Notes under the pieces: generated by a model
Database searches by the model: none
Seen by the model: only the letters and a program-made list of their open reading frames with translations
Told to the model about the DNA's origin: nothing
Assembly: GCA_036023115.1 (NCBI GenBank)
Contig: JAYKKT010000073.1
Location: 11,905,001-11,969,000 of the forward strand
DNA: 64,000 nt
Reading direction: 5' to 3'
From: Brasenia schreberi
Taxonomy: Eukaryota; Streptophyta; Magnoliopsida; Nymphaeales; Cabombaceae
Program-made: the position numbers and the translations under genes
Shown here: piece by piece, positions 1-21,149 of the stretch
Position numbering within the stretch: position 1 is the first letter of the stretch
Layout: the number at the start of each line of letters is the position of its first letter

Positions 1-2650
1 TCTTTTAGAGTTTGTGTTTCTAAATTAGCCAAAACTCAAAAATTGAACGAGTTAACTTTCAAACCTAGAAAAGACATTCTCTTGCCCTTAACATTAGAAG
101 GCATTGATTTTTTCCTAAGAGTGACCATGACTAAACCTACAACAAAGCCTACACCTAGGAAAGAAAAAGTTATAGAATTTTCTGTAAGAATGACATCCTA
201 GTAAAAATAATAATCACGACTTACATAGAGATAACCTAATTAGGGTATTCGAAGAATGTAAGACTACAAAAGAGGTGTTAGTAGAACTACATGTCCAATT
301 ACTCTTACAACAATATAACTTCTATAAAATAAAAGTCAGACAATATAGTTCATCATGTAAATAAAATGCTCGTAATGGCTAGAGATTTAGATATGACCAA
401 AATTATTATCCCATACTTAATGTAAATCTTTACTAAATAATCTACCTCTTCTTGGGATATGGTCACCATTGCCCTTAGGGAAACTCCATTGTTACCCTAA
501 CTAAGCTCCTTCTAAAATTGACAATTGAACAAGAGTACAAAAAGAAAGACAAAAAAAAACTGCTTCTTGCCTACAATGACCTTAGCTCTACTTCCAAAAA
601 TCAGCATAAAGTAGTGTACATGATTTCAAAATGCCTTCATATGGATAGAGATGTTTTTGGTTAGTGGATTGACTCTCGAGCAACACGTCATATCATACAA
701 AGATGAAGCTATTGACCTCAAAGAGTATCGACCCGGTGAACATCGAGTCTACATGAGAAACAACATCTACCTTGATGTTTTAGGAGTTGGGTCCTTTAGG
801 ATTGATCTAGCAGATACTCGTATTTTACTAATTGATGTATTAATTGTGTCATTTATAAGACACAATTTAGTATCAATATTTGTATTGGTCAAAAAGGGTT
901 TTGAAGTTATTTTTTCTCTTGAAAAGGTGACCATAGTAAAACATGATCATATACTTTTTACAGGTATTTTTTATTTTCATCTAGGATATATTGCCCATAG
1001 GTAATGATGATACTGATAGTGATTTTTTAAAATCTTCATGAATCATCACTTGAATCCATACAAACATAACTACATTATCTTCTCTTACAAACTGAAATAC
1101 TAAGTAGTTATAAGAGACAACGAGCACTTCTGTCACACTTAAAGTATTATCATGCTTACTTAGCTGAGAAAACATATTATTTAGTAGATTTAGATGAGAT
1201 AACTGATAACCTGCGCTATTAAGAAGCAATGAGATCATCTAAATCACCAAATTAAGTAAAAATAATGGATGAAAAAACTTAATCCATTGACAAAAGTAAG
1301 TCTAGGATTGACTTTTTTTGCTAAAAAGAAGAAAAACAATTGGTTGCAAATAGGTATTGATAAAGATTTTCATAAAAAGAGAGAATTGATTATGTTGATA
1401 TATATTCTCCAGTTATAAAATTTGCATACATAAGGATAATTTTGGTAATTTCTATCTTTTATGAATTGGATTTACATTAGGTAGATGTAAAGACCGTCTT
1501 TTTGAATGATGAACTTAATAAAATAATTTACATGAAACCGTCAGAAGGCTATATAATTAAATGTCACAATGATATGGTATATAGATTGAAGACCTCCTTA
1601 TATATCCTAAAATAATAACCTTGATAATGGTATTTGACTTTTCAAAATACCATGTAGAACTTAAGTTTGTAGCTAATTAACTTGATCAATGTGTCTACCT
1701 TTGGAATAATAGAAGCTACTTTGTCATCCTATCATTGTATGTATAATTTTGTTGATAGGTAATGACAATGATATGATTGTCAAGGCAAACTCATAATTAA
1801 GCTATAAGGTCGATATGAAGGATATGGGAAAGCCATCGTATATCTTAGATATAAGGATTACTCATGATAAATATTTTAGACTCTTATATCTAAGTGAAGA
1901 GAGAGATATTGATTATATCCTCAAGAAATTCAGAATGAGTGAATTCAAGTATGTTGATATACCCATTGTTAAAGGGGTCAAACTTAGTAAAGTTGATTAT
2001 CCAAATGATGAACAAGAAAAACCAAATGTTCCTTATGCTTAAGTTGTTAGTAGCTATGTTGTATATGAGATCGAATATTACCTTTGTTCTTGGTTTTATT
2101 AGTAGATATCAAAGTAATCTTGGTTGACAACATTGAGTTGTTATGAAGAGGATCTTGAGATATCGAAAAGGAACAAGAGACTTAAAATTATGTTATAAGG
2201 CAAATAAATTAAAAATAATTTGATACTCAAATGCTGACTTTCTTGGAAGTAAAGATCAATCTCCAATCAAGTTTTCTTATTTGAAGTATCATTTCTTGAT
2301 TATAATAGAATCAAGGTTGTGTAGCACTCATTGTACACACAAGAGGTTGAGTCTATTGCTTGCAGTATGACTGCAATAAGTGTCAATTGGATAAGTTGTC
2401 TCATTCATGATTTGAAGCTAGATATACCTGATGAACTTGTTGTCGTTTACTATGATAACACTGCAACCATAACTCATATAAAGAGTGGACTTGATAACTC
2501 AAGGAGCAAACATATAATGGTAAAACATCATTATGTACATGACATGGCATAAAAGAATAAAATATTTGTCACTTACCTTCTTACAAAAGATATGATAACA
2601 AACCCCTTGACAAAAGGTATATATGAATTTACTAAACTTGTTACCAATAT
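1..2650 (+). mobile_element. Decayed Ty1/copia retrotransposon polyprotein (gag, PR, RT, RNase H remnants)
   Basis: Order of recognisable pieces: gag-like text at about 210-640; a protease-region stretch at 651-1004 with the copia-type 'LVSIFVLVKKGFEV' block; RT text from about 1390 ('VDVKTVFLNDEL', 'IIYMKPSEGY'); the RT C-terminal part at 1815-2042 ('LSEERDIDYILKKFRMSE'); and RNase H at 2331-2552 ('YYDNTATITHIKSG', 'SKHIMVKHHYVHDM'). This PR-before-RT, RT-before-RNase H arrangement is the copia one. Stops and frameshifts break every domain, and no integrase core is visible between the protease region and RT. I found no convincing LTR pair, so the ends are approximate. A purine-rich run near 2900-2910 could be an old polypurine tract. 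The element is dead. Confidence 0.8.
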
Positions 2651-3097
2651 GAGATCGGGATATATTTAGGGTTTCTAATTATATGAAAACATATACATGA
2701 GTTGTTATGAAAGAAAAACATATTGGTTACAAAAACCACATAATGAGATAACTTATAGGACCTGTACTTTAAGTACAACAACAAAAAAAGATTAGGAAAA
2801 CCACAAAATAGTGTGAGGTAACCATTGTATTTTAATTCGGCTCATATGGCCAAGTGAGAGATGATAAGCTCTCCTAATGAAAATGACAATCATTTAATAA
2901 GAAAGGAGGGCCCCTTCTATATTGTGTGAACCGTTTCACTTTATAAATAAAACCGTTTTCAAAATTAATACAACTAATTAAGACAAAGAGTCGTTTCTAC
3001 TAGTAATAACGAACATCCAAAAACAATATAGTATACATAGATATAAACAAATGAAAAGATGATAGGTGTTATCAATTTTTTGATAAAGATCTCTTCT
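2651..3097. other. AT-rich spacer between copia relic and LINE fragment
   Basis: No gene, tRNA or convincing repeat boundary is visible here. The left part may include 3' non-coding or LTR sequence of the upstream copia relic, but no second LTR copy exists in the window for comparison. Confidence 0.4.
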
Positions 3098-4115
3098 TCT
3101 TTTGATCTTATTTCTATATGTCCAAACCATCTTAAACGATATTATCTCATTTTATCCTCTATTGGTGTCACTCCTAATTTGTTTCTAATAACCTCATTAT
3201 GGATATAGTTTTTTCTTGTATGACCACTCATCCATCTCAACCTCTTCATTTATGTCATAGACATCTTTTGTATATGTTGATAATTAATTACCCAACACTC
3301 AGAACCATAAAATATGGTAGGTCTAATTGTTGCTATATAATATTTACCTACTAACTTTAATTGTATCTTCTTATCACAAAGAATACCTCATACTCCTCTT
3401 CATTTTAACCAACCAGCATTAATTTTATGCGTAACATCTCCACCAATTCTGATTCTAGGTATTTAAAACTTTCCTTTTGAGGATGTAATGTGTGTCAATT
3501 TTAATTTTTATGTCATATAAAGTAACCAAATGATCAAACTTACATTCCATATATTCTGTCTTTGTTCTAATAAGTCGAAAGCCGTTACTTTCTAATGTTT
3601 CTCTCCATAATTCCAATTTTCTATTAACTTTTTTCCTAAACTCCTCCACTAACACAATGTCATCTGCAAATAACATACACCAAGATACTTCATCTTGAAT
3701 ATGTTTTATTAACTCATCAATCACTATTATAAATAAGTATGGACTTAAAGTTGATCCTTGATGTAACCCAATATTAACTTCAAAGAAGTCTATCATTCCT
3801 TCATGAGTCATCACACATGTTTTTACACCATCGTATATGTCTCTTATAAGGTTTATGTATGTCAATGGGATACCTCTTTTTTCCAAGGTTATCCAAAGAA
3901 CCTCTCTCAGTAGCCTATCATAAGTTTTTTCTATATCAATAAATATCAATTGAAAGTCTTTTTTTTTTCTCTAAAATGTTCCATAAGACACCTCAAAAGG
4001 TGAATCACTTCAACAGTAAATCTGCCTGACATGAATTCAAATTGATTCTATGTTATGCTCCATACTTGTTTTAACATATGTTCGATAATTCCTTCCCATA
4101 CTTTAAAGTACGAGC
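3098..4115 (-). mobile_element. RTE-clade LINE fragment, truncated at both ends (RT domain)
   Basis: Read on the minus strand, this matches the RT part of the fuller LINE copies at 22176-25007 and 51759-55028. It keeps 'IFIDIEKTYDRL', '[12 protein letters not shown]' and the catalytic-region 'LFADDIVLV' (longest open stretch 3455-3949). About 200 bp of the usual 3' end, including the TTG-repeat tail, are absent, and the endonuclease half is gone. It lies just downstream of psaL on the same strand. Frameshifts near 3955 and 3470 end the frame. It is non-functional. Confidence 0.88.
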
Positions 4116-4309
4116 AATATAGTGAATTAATTAGCAACTATCCAAGCTTAAGAGGAAAAACAATGGCGTCTCGAAATTTGCAAGATAAAGCACTAAAAGA
4201 GTTTCATTAATCAACTAATATACACTTCAAACACAATGCATCCATCCCTTAAACCTTCAAGAGAGGGCCAAAACACTCCCCCACAAAATTAAAGACAATA
4301 TGTAGCTCT

Positions 4310-5832
4310 TCACTTGATGTAGTAGGGAAGGTCAAGGACATAGAGAAGGAAGTATGCCCAGATGACACCAGAGATGCCCCCAAAGAAGAACCCACCAGTA
4401 AAGGCAGACCAACCATCCGCAGTCTGTAGCTTGTCGGCTTCCTTCTTCCTGCCGGTCAGCGTGAGGCTCGGTGCAGTCGAAGGATCACCTTCTTTAAATG
4501 ATGCGATGCCGTAGATGCTCAGGCAGAGGCTGAGGATCACCACCAGCCCACCAGCACCCAGGGACCCAACAGCTCCATGATAAGGAGTGTTCCTCAATGG
4601 ACCGGTTATGGCGAAGGGTCCGACGAGGAGGTAGCCATGGGCTAAGCCAACCTCAATTCCCCTCAGAAGTGGACTCACCGAGGTCCGGTAGGCGGGCAAG
4701 TTGGAGAGGTACCAGGCTATCAGTGGGCTGGAAGTGATGGGGGTCTCCAAGCTTCCAATGAAGGGATCACCATTGAGTGGCTCTATCACTTGGTAGGTTT
4801 GCTGCAAACAGTGGCACGGTAAGAGCATGTTTCATGGACATTTGATGGACATCACTGGGATAGGTTATATACATATATAAATATAAATAAGTACATAAAT
4901 ATATAAAAATATATATGTAGAAGAAATCCACTTTCTCATCCCAATGTTCCACCTTTGAAAGATACAAACGGCGAGATGCATTTAATAAAGAGTACACTTT
5001 CCTGCGTTAGATGGAAGGTAGAAAACTGTACTTTTATTGTTTAAATTCAAATTTTGACCCTAAATCATGTTTATCAATCAACTTTAATTTAACTCTGAAG
5101 ATGATGATAAAGCGGATTTGAGCATGAATGAGAGAGAGACCAAAATTTTCATAATTTATAAGGGAATGATCTTATCTATATGAGAAAAGGCTTAGTTGTT
5201 GTTGTATAAGTGAATGATCTTATCTTTTTCTTGGCATACAAAGCGCCATATGTACATATAAACTATCACGATAGTTTCATTGTAAGGTTTTTGGGCGCCA
5301 TAAATGGATCAAGAACGATTGGCTTTACCAAGAATTACATCTCTTTATGCTGAACTTGAGCTCAGTTAGGTGAGTTCAATATGAGCTGGTCATTAAAGTT
5401 TAAAAATGCAAACCTTCTTGTATAATTTTGAGTAGAAAACTGAATATATTGATTAAAATGGTAATTTTTTATTTTCACATAAGTTTCTTCTAAAATTGAA
5501 AGATTTTATAATTGATTACATCAGCAAAACGAGGTAGGCCGAGCTGAGCAACTGTTGGAGGTTAATGTAGGGGAGCCAGCCAGTGTTTGGTTAGTTTAAG
5601 ATCAAAAACTAAATACAATACGTCATGATTCATTCATGGCGGATGGCTTCGTTACCTTCTCGGTCGCAGCCCGGACGGTGAAGGAGGCGGTCCTCTGGGA
5701 AGGGAAGACTCCGAGTGGAACACCGGAAATGCCCTTGGGAGCGATGAGACCCCTGCTGGTCGCGAGCGGGCTCTTCCTTCCTTTCAATTGGCCTACAATC
5801 GCCGGAGTCGATGATGCAATGGACGTCGCCAT
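4310..5832 (-). CDS. psaL: PsaL, photosystem I reaction centre subunit XI (nuclear gene, 2 exons)
   Basis: PsaL is a thylakoid membrane subunit at the edge of photosystem I, involved in PsaH/PsaI/PsaO binding, PSI-LHCII docking and PSI oligomerisation. Exon 1 is 5656-5832 (59 codons) and exon 2 is 4310-4801 (163 codons plus stop). The intron 4802-5655 has donor AAG|GTAACG and acceptor TTTGCAG|CAA in phase 0, giving 222 residues, close to the usual length of about 215-220. The start at 5832 was chosen because it opens a Ser/Thr-rich transit peptide ('MATSIASS'); the in-frame ATG 41 codons upstream lies in the likely 5' leader. A processing region falls near 'FTVRA' (about residue 51-55). The mature part has '[11 protein letters not shown]', the conserved '[10 protein letters not shown]', and three hydrophobic segments at about residues 106-130, 135-160 and 190-217. 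It ends in '[10 protein letters not shown]'. No lesions were seen. Confidence 0.96.
5158..5225 (+). mobile_element. 28-bp RTE LINE 3' stub with 20-bp target duplication, inside psaL intron
   Basis: Inside the psaL intron lies a 28-bp insert (5178-5205) made only of the extreme 3' end of the local RTE LINE family, 'GAAAAGGCTTAGTTGTTGTT' with its TTG-type tail. It is flanked by direct repeats 5158-5177 and 5206-5225 that match at 19 of 20 bases (G versus T at the sixth position). The simplest reading is target-primed reverse transcription that stopped almost at once. The stub is on the plus strand, antisense to psaL. Confidence 0.88.
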
Positions 5833-5907
5833 TTCCTTCCCTTTCTTCTCTTTCTCTCTCTCTTTCTCTCTTAATGGCGGAGAAGAGAAATGGGAAGGAG
5901 ATCGGGA

Positions 5908-6002
5908 ATATAAAAATTTGAAGGCGGAAATGAACGCCAATGGATCAGGTGTCAAGGTGGCGCTTCCTCATTGGAAGCCATGCTACTGGGAGAACTCTTA
6001 TC
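5908..6002 (-). promoter_or_regulatory. Likely psaL promoter elements (TATA-like, CCAAT, I-box)
   Basis: Upstream of the psaL start on the minus strand are an AT-rich TATA-like stretch at about 5908-5918, a CCAAT motif at 5970-5974 and a GATAAG I-box core at 5997-6002. The spacing of about 80, 140 and 170 bp from the ATG suits a light-regulated leaf gene. A pyrimidine/purine-rich leader at about 5845-5880 follows. The motifs are short and this is inference only; many nuclear photosystem genes lack a true TATA box. Confidence 0.35.
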
Positions 6003-6597
6003 TTCACTGACTAATTACTTGATTGCCGTTTGACTTTCCATCAAGGACGGAAAGCAACGCCGCTTCACCTCATGCGCTCTCTCGATGAGGGATCCAGATT
6101 CTGGAAATCATTTGCTGGGACGTCATGTTGACACGTATACAGAGGGTAGTTTCGGAATTTCCAGATTACATGTAAGATGAATTATCATGAAAATAAGAGC
6201 GCTGGAAGTGATCGTGTGTGTGCGTGCACGCATGACGTTGTGGCTACCAGAACAGGCTGGAGCTGGAACTGGAACTCGAGGATCCGGACCTGAATACCTC
6301 CTTCGTTTCTTTCACATTTCAGGAAAGTCAAACCGGACCTGGACCCAAAATCGGCTGTTTCGAACTAGTGGCTTGAAACCATATTTTGGTTCCCATTAGG
6401 AAATTTCACCGGCACATTTTTTCAAATTAAAATGAAATTAAGTTGTACTCAGTACTGAACACGAAACCATCTTAGAATCAGAACCCAAACAGGAAATCAA
6501 AGGGGTCTGTTTGGTTACGATTCCAGGCTTCATGGAACCAGAACTGGTGGTTTAGAACTGTTGAGGCCAATTTGACCTGAAATCATCTAGGTCCATA

Positions 6598-6633
<36 letters not shown>

Positions 6634-7140
6634 TGGATAATCGAACCAAGCTGCTAAGGGGAGCTAGATGTTCGGTTATAATGTAAATGGTTTAAAATGA
6701 GCAGACTCATGTAACCTCTTATACACAATGGAAACCACGGACCAGGAAGAAAAAGCTTACCCCAACCAGCGTGGGCTTTGCTTATTGAGTAACTGCAATC
6801 TTCGACCAATTTCTTTCTTACTCAACTGCTTTCGGGTTTTGAGTTTTGGGCTTCGGGTTGGGCCTAAACCTAAATCAAGTACATTAAAGTACCCAGTAGC
6901 CATGTATTAGGCCCATTTTGGGCATTCAAGAAGTTGGAATTACCCAACTTAAAACTCCAAGATTATGATGATCACGTTGTTATAATTAACATGCTTCAAA
7001 ACGGATTATCAGAGCCTAAAATCAGTTCATATGGTCTAAATATGAAAAATCAATTTTAAATTAATTGTTGCACATCATTTGCAAAAAAAAGATGAATTTG
7101 GAAATGGCCGAAAAAAGGAGGGATTGATTTGAGATAAAAC
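5956..7140. other. Intergenic DNA, no gene recognised
   Basis: No coding sequence is supported. A GT/GA microsatellite lies at 6598-6633. Stretches at about 6240-6400 and 6500-6590, with repeated 'GGAACTGG', 'CCGGACCTGGACC' and 'GAACCAGAACTGG' phrases, resemble a dispersed degenerate repeat also seen near 8090-8200 and 49500-49690. Confidence 0.4.
6598..6633. repeat. Compound GT/GA microsatellite
   Basis: An uninterrupted GT run passes directly into a GA run. It is simple sequence with no other content. Confidence 0.95.
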
Positions 7141-7268
7141 CTAAAGATTTTGCACAACGGGCAGTCACCTCGCTAGTCCGTCGGCTCAGGTTGAGATCAT
7201 GAGTTCAATACCCAGGGCATGCATCCGGCTTCGGCCCTCCCCTTGAAAAAGAAAAAACTAAAGATTTT
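7141..7268 (+). mobile_element. SINE copy with 11-bp target duplication
   Basis: A 106-bp insert (7152-7257) is flanked by perfect direct repeats 'CTAAAGATTTT' at 7141-7151 and 7258-7268. It carries a tRNA B-box-like core ('GAGTTCAATACCC'), a family-specific 3' block ('CATCCGGCTTCGGCCCTCCC') and an A-rich tail. The structure is that of a tRNA-derived SINE. Related copies occur near 8575, 10745, 21735, 25025, 25370 and 25772. Confidence 0.82.
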
Positions 7269-7899
7269 CTTCGAGCCGTCGACAATGTTTAGTGGCTATC
7301 AGCGAATAGACCTGATAGATGAACCATGTCGATGGTGGTTCGACTCAGTTAGACTCTCAACAAGCTTGTTCTGAGATTGCTCATTAAGCCGTGACGAGCT
7401 AAACTCAAAAAGTGAATGTCTGATTCCACTTGGCTTGTATTAACTCGTTTACTAAGCATGTAATTTTTATGTAAAAATGTCCTAGAAAACCATGGTAGCC
7501 CAACTAAACTAAATGTGAGGGTATAATGTACTTAAGTGATTGCCTTTTCAATTTTACAAAAGATTATCTGAAAATATAAAAGTGACCCAGATCCTAATAA
7601 AGAAATTATCTGTTTTTCCACTCGAAATTATGACCGGAAAGTTACAGCTTACAAGAAGAAACTTAAGTTAATCTCATCAAACTCGAGCCATATTCGGCTT
7701 GAGTTGGACGGACTAATGAGTTGAATATGAATCAAGATTTTGAGAAATTTTGAGAAATGAACCAAACCATTACGTATAAATCTTGATAAAATCTAGACCC
7801 TAAATCTGAATCATTTGATGATTCATAATCACTTTTATTTGCCAATCCCTAAAAGTCTAATATTTCAAGTTCCTTTTCCAAACCGCCTCCCTCCTATTC

Positions 7900-7902
<3 letters not shown>

Positions 7903-7943
<41 letters not shown>
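7903..7943. repeat. (AT)n microsatellite
   Basis: About 20 uninterrupted AT units in AT-rich intergenic DNA. Confidence 0.95.
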
Positions 7944-7944
<1 letters not shown>

Positions 7945-8039
7945 TATTACATGCTATAACTTTCTACATTTATTTATGCTAATATGATTAGATATGTTAT
8001 TTCTTGATATTGATTATTTATTATATAATATAACTGTCG

Positions 8040-8570
8040 GCTATATTAGCATAATATAAAATGTATATTGTTCGGAGTCAAACTAATTGGATTGGATTGG
8101 TTCTATGAGTTAAATGGTTTGATTCAGTTCTCCAAAAATTGATAACCAATTATATTGATTTGGTTCGAGGTTAAGCCTAGAACGGAACCGGTCCGAACAA
8201 CAAACACCCCTAGCAATGAGTAGTGATGTTCACCTCTTTTATTTTTGATCGACAAGATGGGATTAGGCAGATATCTACCTCATTAATGTACATAAATAAG
8301 TTGTATAAAGAATTCCGGTTTATCCTTCCTGAACAAAATAAAATATAATATAATATAATAATAATAATAATAAATCACAGACTCTAAGAGGCGGATGAGC
8401 TACGTGGGCATTAAGCAGTAAAGACGAATGGGAGTCCATAGTTTGCTTAAGCACAGAAGTTTGGCTTACACTAGGGGTGGCAAATAGGGTCACTTTTGTT
8501 GGTTCGGGTCAGGTCACTTCATGTTTGGGTCTAAAACGTGTTCCCTATGGGTCGAGTCGGTTTTTAATGA
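8040..8570. other. Intergenic repeat-rich DNA
   Basis: Contains a degenerate 'GGTTTGATTC / CCGGTCCGAAC' repeat at about 8090-8205 and a TAATA/ATA simple repeat at about 8341-8373. No coding potential is supported. Confidence 0.4.
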
Positions 8571-8574
8571 GATT

Positions 8575-8700
8575 TTTTTTGTTTGGTTACAAAGAGAAGC
8601 CGAGGCCTAATACACAACATACACATACACTCTCTTGGGAGTCAAACTCCCACACCAGCAACAAGGGCGTCTATGCACCGTGCCAATTGAGAAGTACATT
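8575..8700 (-). mobile_element. SINE copy, minus orientation
   Basis: It starts with a T-rich run (the tail in reverse), then reverse-complement versions of the family block ('AGAGAAGCCGAGGCCTAATA') and of the B box ('GGGAGTCAAACTCCC'). It closely parallels the copy at 25370-25480. The outer limits are approximate and no target duplication was found. Confidence 0.65.
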
Positions 8701-9001
8701 TTGAAGACTTGAAAGCGACCCTAATTGGGTTTGGGTTGACCATGCTACAACTTTACGTATAGAGAGACTCTAATATGCTTGGCACTTTGCATGCTTTCTT
8801 ATCTTTCAAAATCTCAATTATCAATTTTAGGAGATGAATGATTAAGTTTATTTTTTGTTTTTCTAATTTTGAACTCAAGCTTCTAAAGATGGGACAAGAA
8901 TATAATATGACTATATACACATACTATATATATATGATTAGATGGTCCGGATTTAATGCATTAGTGTACCACTCATGCATGGTTTACCAACCCCTCTTCG
9001 A

Positions 9002-9049
9002 TCTCTCTCTCTCTCTATATCTATCTATCTATATATATATATATATATT
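9002..9049. repeat. Compound CT / ATCT / AT microsatellite
   Basis: A CT run, then ATCT units, then a TA run. Confidence 0.93.
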
Positions 9050-9689
9050 GCTGATCATGTTCAGGTTGTGTTTTGGTTAACCCAGACCTGAACCATTTCT
9101 TTGTCAGCTCAATTTTGAATGACACGGGCCTCAAACCAGGTGCCTAACCTTGGAAATGGACATGGTTTTTGGTGTTGGGTCTGAAATCAGCACATCTATG
9201 TTACACGAGACGAAGAAAGCATTATGTTATCTTGAGGTAGTCTTATATGCATAATTTGGATGATGCATAATCCTTCATTTCACGTACTCCATCACTTCAG
9301 CCTGGTTTGCCATCCTCTACTACCTTTAATTACTCATCTATTTTTCAAGATCATTTTTTACTAGTCAAAACTATTACCGTCATTACCAAAACCACATAAG
9401 AAATCTAAGTATATAGCGGCATCAGTTTTAACCAGTGGAAGATGATTTTGGAAAGTAGAGGAATAATAGAACATGATAAAAGACGTAAACCAGTGGTTGA
9501 AGCAATGTGAAATAGGAATTTTGCATGATTATACAACATTTGAAATTATGCATTTAAGACGCCTTCGTTAAAGGGGTGAACATTCCATACTAATATACTA
9601 ATAGTTGTAATTTAACAATCTATAGAAACGAAGATCTTGGAGGGTATGCCTATCCAAATGAAGGGAGGCTCGTAGTTTGACAATTAATA

Positions 9690-10560
9690 AAAGGAGCATG
9701 CTATTTGCACACCTTTTTTCCTATCTAGGCACCTTCTTTTCTACTAAATGTCAAAATTACCCTCCATATAAATATTATTTTCTCACATTTCATCCCAACA
9801 TTTCTCTCTCCTCTCTCACTTAAATTTTCCTCTCCCACCCAATTCCAGCAACTCTCCTCTCTCACCCAAGTTTCTCATCTCCCACTAAATCTCTCCTTTC
9901 CAACCCAATTTCAACAAAAGTATATTTGGTTGAATCTTTTAATTCGACAGATGTTTTACTTAGCATTATTGTCCTCTTCACAGTTGAATGCATATTCTTA
10001 TGAATTTTATTGAAAAAAGGATAAAAGAAAAAGAAAAATAACAAAAAATAAAACTAAAAAGAAAATCAATAAAAAGAAGAGATGTGACTCAATAATAGGA
10101 AAACAACAACCATAAGTGTCAAGAATAAAAGGAGAAGAAGAAAAGAATCAAGAAATATAGAGAAAAATTAAAAACAAAAAACTAGGGTATTTCGATGGAA
10201 GAGATGCAGGTCGGGCGCATCTCCCTCCAAAGGGAGAGATGCAACCGAGGCACCTCTCTCTTGTTGAAATGCTCTAGTTTTTTATTTTCAACTGTGGTTT
10301 AAAAATTAATCAAAAAACAATCAAAAACATAAAAACCAAAACCAAATCAATAATATAAATCGATAAATTGGTGAATTAAATCAGCCTTTTTATCCTCTTT
10401 TTCTTCATTTCCCTCTTTCTTATGATTTTTTATTTTTCTACTTTTCGACGGATTTCAATCTCTTCTTTTGCTGAAAATAGTTGTAGATTGCCATAGTTGA
10501 AATGAATCAAGGAACGAATAGGCTGGAAGCACATCATTTCATTTTTAATAAAAATGATGT
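9690..10560. repeat. Hairpin-bearing MITE-like repeat, copy 1
   Basis: The left edge, about 9690-9790, has a 'GCTATTTGCACACC' type start and CT-rich flanks. A section at 9985-10175 is purine-rich ('GCATATTCTTATGAATTTTA' followed by long A/G tracts) and matches the reverse complement of 56195-56325. The centre at about 10195-10265 has short palindromes such as 'GCATCTCCCTCCAAAGGGAG'. There is no supported ORF. Limits are approximate. It is probably a non-autonomous DNA element or a nest of them. Confidence 0.5.
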
Positions 10561-10739
10561 GTATCCATATAAAAGGGGGCTTGACTCACAATTAGGAAAA
10601 GTTTGTTCAAAGCAGAAAAAAAGGAATGATTATTCTTTAAACGGGTTTGATATTTGAGACACCACATGGTACAGCTCACGTATGGTTGGTGCAACAAAAC
10701 CATAAAAAGCAAACCTCAATATACAAAATAAAAAACTCA

Positions 10740-10815
10740 AAGAGTTCAAACTCAGAAGTTGAAGGTCATGAGTTCGATACTCAGGGATGTAACTTGGAGA
10801 TTTTTCACTAATGAA
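10740..10815 (+). mobile_element. Partial SINE copy
   Basis: The block 'GTTGAAGGTCATGAGTTCGA' with a following 'TACTCAGGG' matches the B-box core of the SINE family (best matched by 25772-25875). The 3' family block is not clear, so this copy is partial or decayed. Confidence 0.55.
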
Positions 10816-10819
10816 TTAA

Positions 10820-20132
<9,313 letters not shown>

Positions 20133-20540
20133 CCTCAAAAGGGATGCCTATATCAAATTGCTTGAGGCTTTAATTTTGCTCTCAGCATCTTTATTTTCGC
20201 CTGTTCTGTGTCACGGTATACACAGCCATTTTAGTTTCTTAGGTAGGTTGGTTTCTTTTATCCTTCATTATTTCGAGCCTCAATCGGGTTTACTTTTTGG
20301 CTAGTAGAGCTTCATTCTTCCCCATTTACGTGTTTTTGTAAATTTCAAATTGCAAAAGATAGAGTCCCCACAATGACTTTATATAGCCATTTTTCAAGAG
20401 AAGAGGGCATTGTTATTCTTATTCGAGTGTATACTAATTAAGATCTCCTTCATAAGATGTAGAGAGCACTTCAATGTCGGGATGGCAAACATTGATCCAT
20501 GCAACCCGGACCAAACCCTACCCCATGTATGTATATATAT

Positions 20541-20720
20541 CAACAACTACTAAGCCTTTTCCCATGCTACATGGGGTCGGTTACATACCAAGCCTTTTCC
20601 CATACTAGATGGGTCGGCTATATGGATTCTTTGTTTCCATATAGCCTTATCCCTGCCCACTTTTGACACGCATGAGTGTAATTTCAAGATTTTTAATGGG
20701 CCTTCAAATTTTTTATTACT
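20541..20720 (-). mobile_element. Chimeric LINE-tail element with doubled tail
   Basis: On the minus strand, a non-LINE leader (the reverse of 'GCATGAGTGTAATTTCAAGA') runs into the RTE 3' end ('TATGGAAACAAAGAATCC...GGGAAAAGGCTTGGT'). The terminal 40 bases then repeat, ending at 'AGTAGTTGTTG'. The leader is not found in the fuller LINE copies but recurs in the element at 21150-21300. Confidence 0.65.
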
Positions 20721-20781
20721 CATACTACCCAAAAGCACCAATGTGTGGACATGAATGGACAGGTGTGAGTAGTGGGTAGGA

Positions 20782-20785
<4 letters not shown>

Positions 20786-20863
<78 letters not shown>
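20786..20863. repeat. Long (CT)n microsatellite
   Basis: An almost pure CT run of nearly 80 bp, followed by a short TA run at 20868-20878. Confidence 0.97.
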
Positions 20864-20867
<4 letters not shown>

Positions 20868-21009
20868 ATATATATATAAACATGCTGTGTACCCATTCCA
20901 ACTGGGGAAAAGAGAACCCAAACCCATACTCACCCTATTAAGGTTCAGGTCGGACTAGGTATTAGGTATACCCATTGCTCACCTGCCTATTGCCATCCCT
21001 ACTTCAATG

Positions 21010-21110
21010 TGGAGGTTAAGGAACATGTCAGTGTAGGGATTTGAACCTCCCTGCTCAAAGCCAACGCCCTTGGGGTGCATTGCGAGCCCTTCCCTGTGGC
21101 CAAGGCTAGT
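21010..21110 (-). mobile_element. Possible SINE copy, minus orientation
   Basis: It contains 'GGGATTTGAACCTCCC', the reverse complement of a near-perfect tRNA B box, followed by text typical of reversed tRNA-derived SINEs. The family-specific 3' block is not obvious, so it could be another SINE family or a tRNA relic. Confidence 0.4.
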
Positions 21111-21149
21111 TCGTCTGGTGTGCCTCCCTTTCACTGTCCTTTTCTTTTT

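Noticed and set aside
5636..6010. 124-codon plus-strand open frame over the psaL start
   Set aside because: It is the antisense shadow of psaL exon 1 and its leader; no domain and no independent splice or start context.
20550..20933. 127-codon minus-strand frame with a long Arg-Glu repeat
   Set aside because: The repeat is simply the translated CT microsatellite, and the rest is a chimeric LINE tail.
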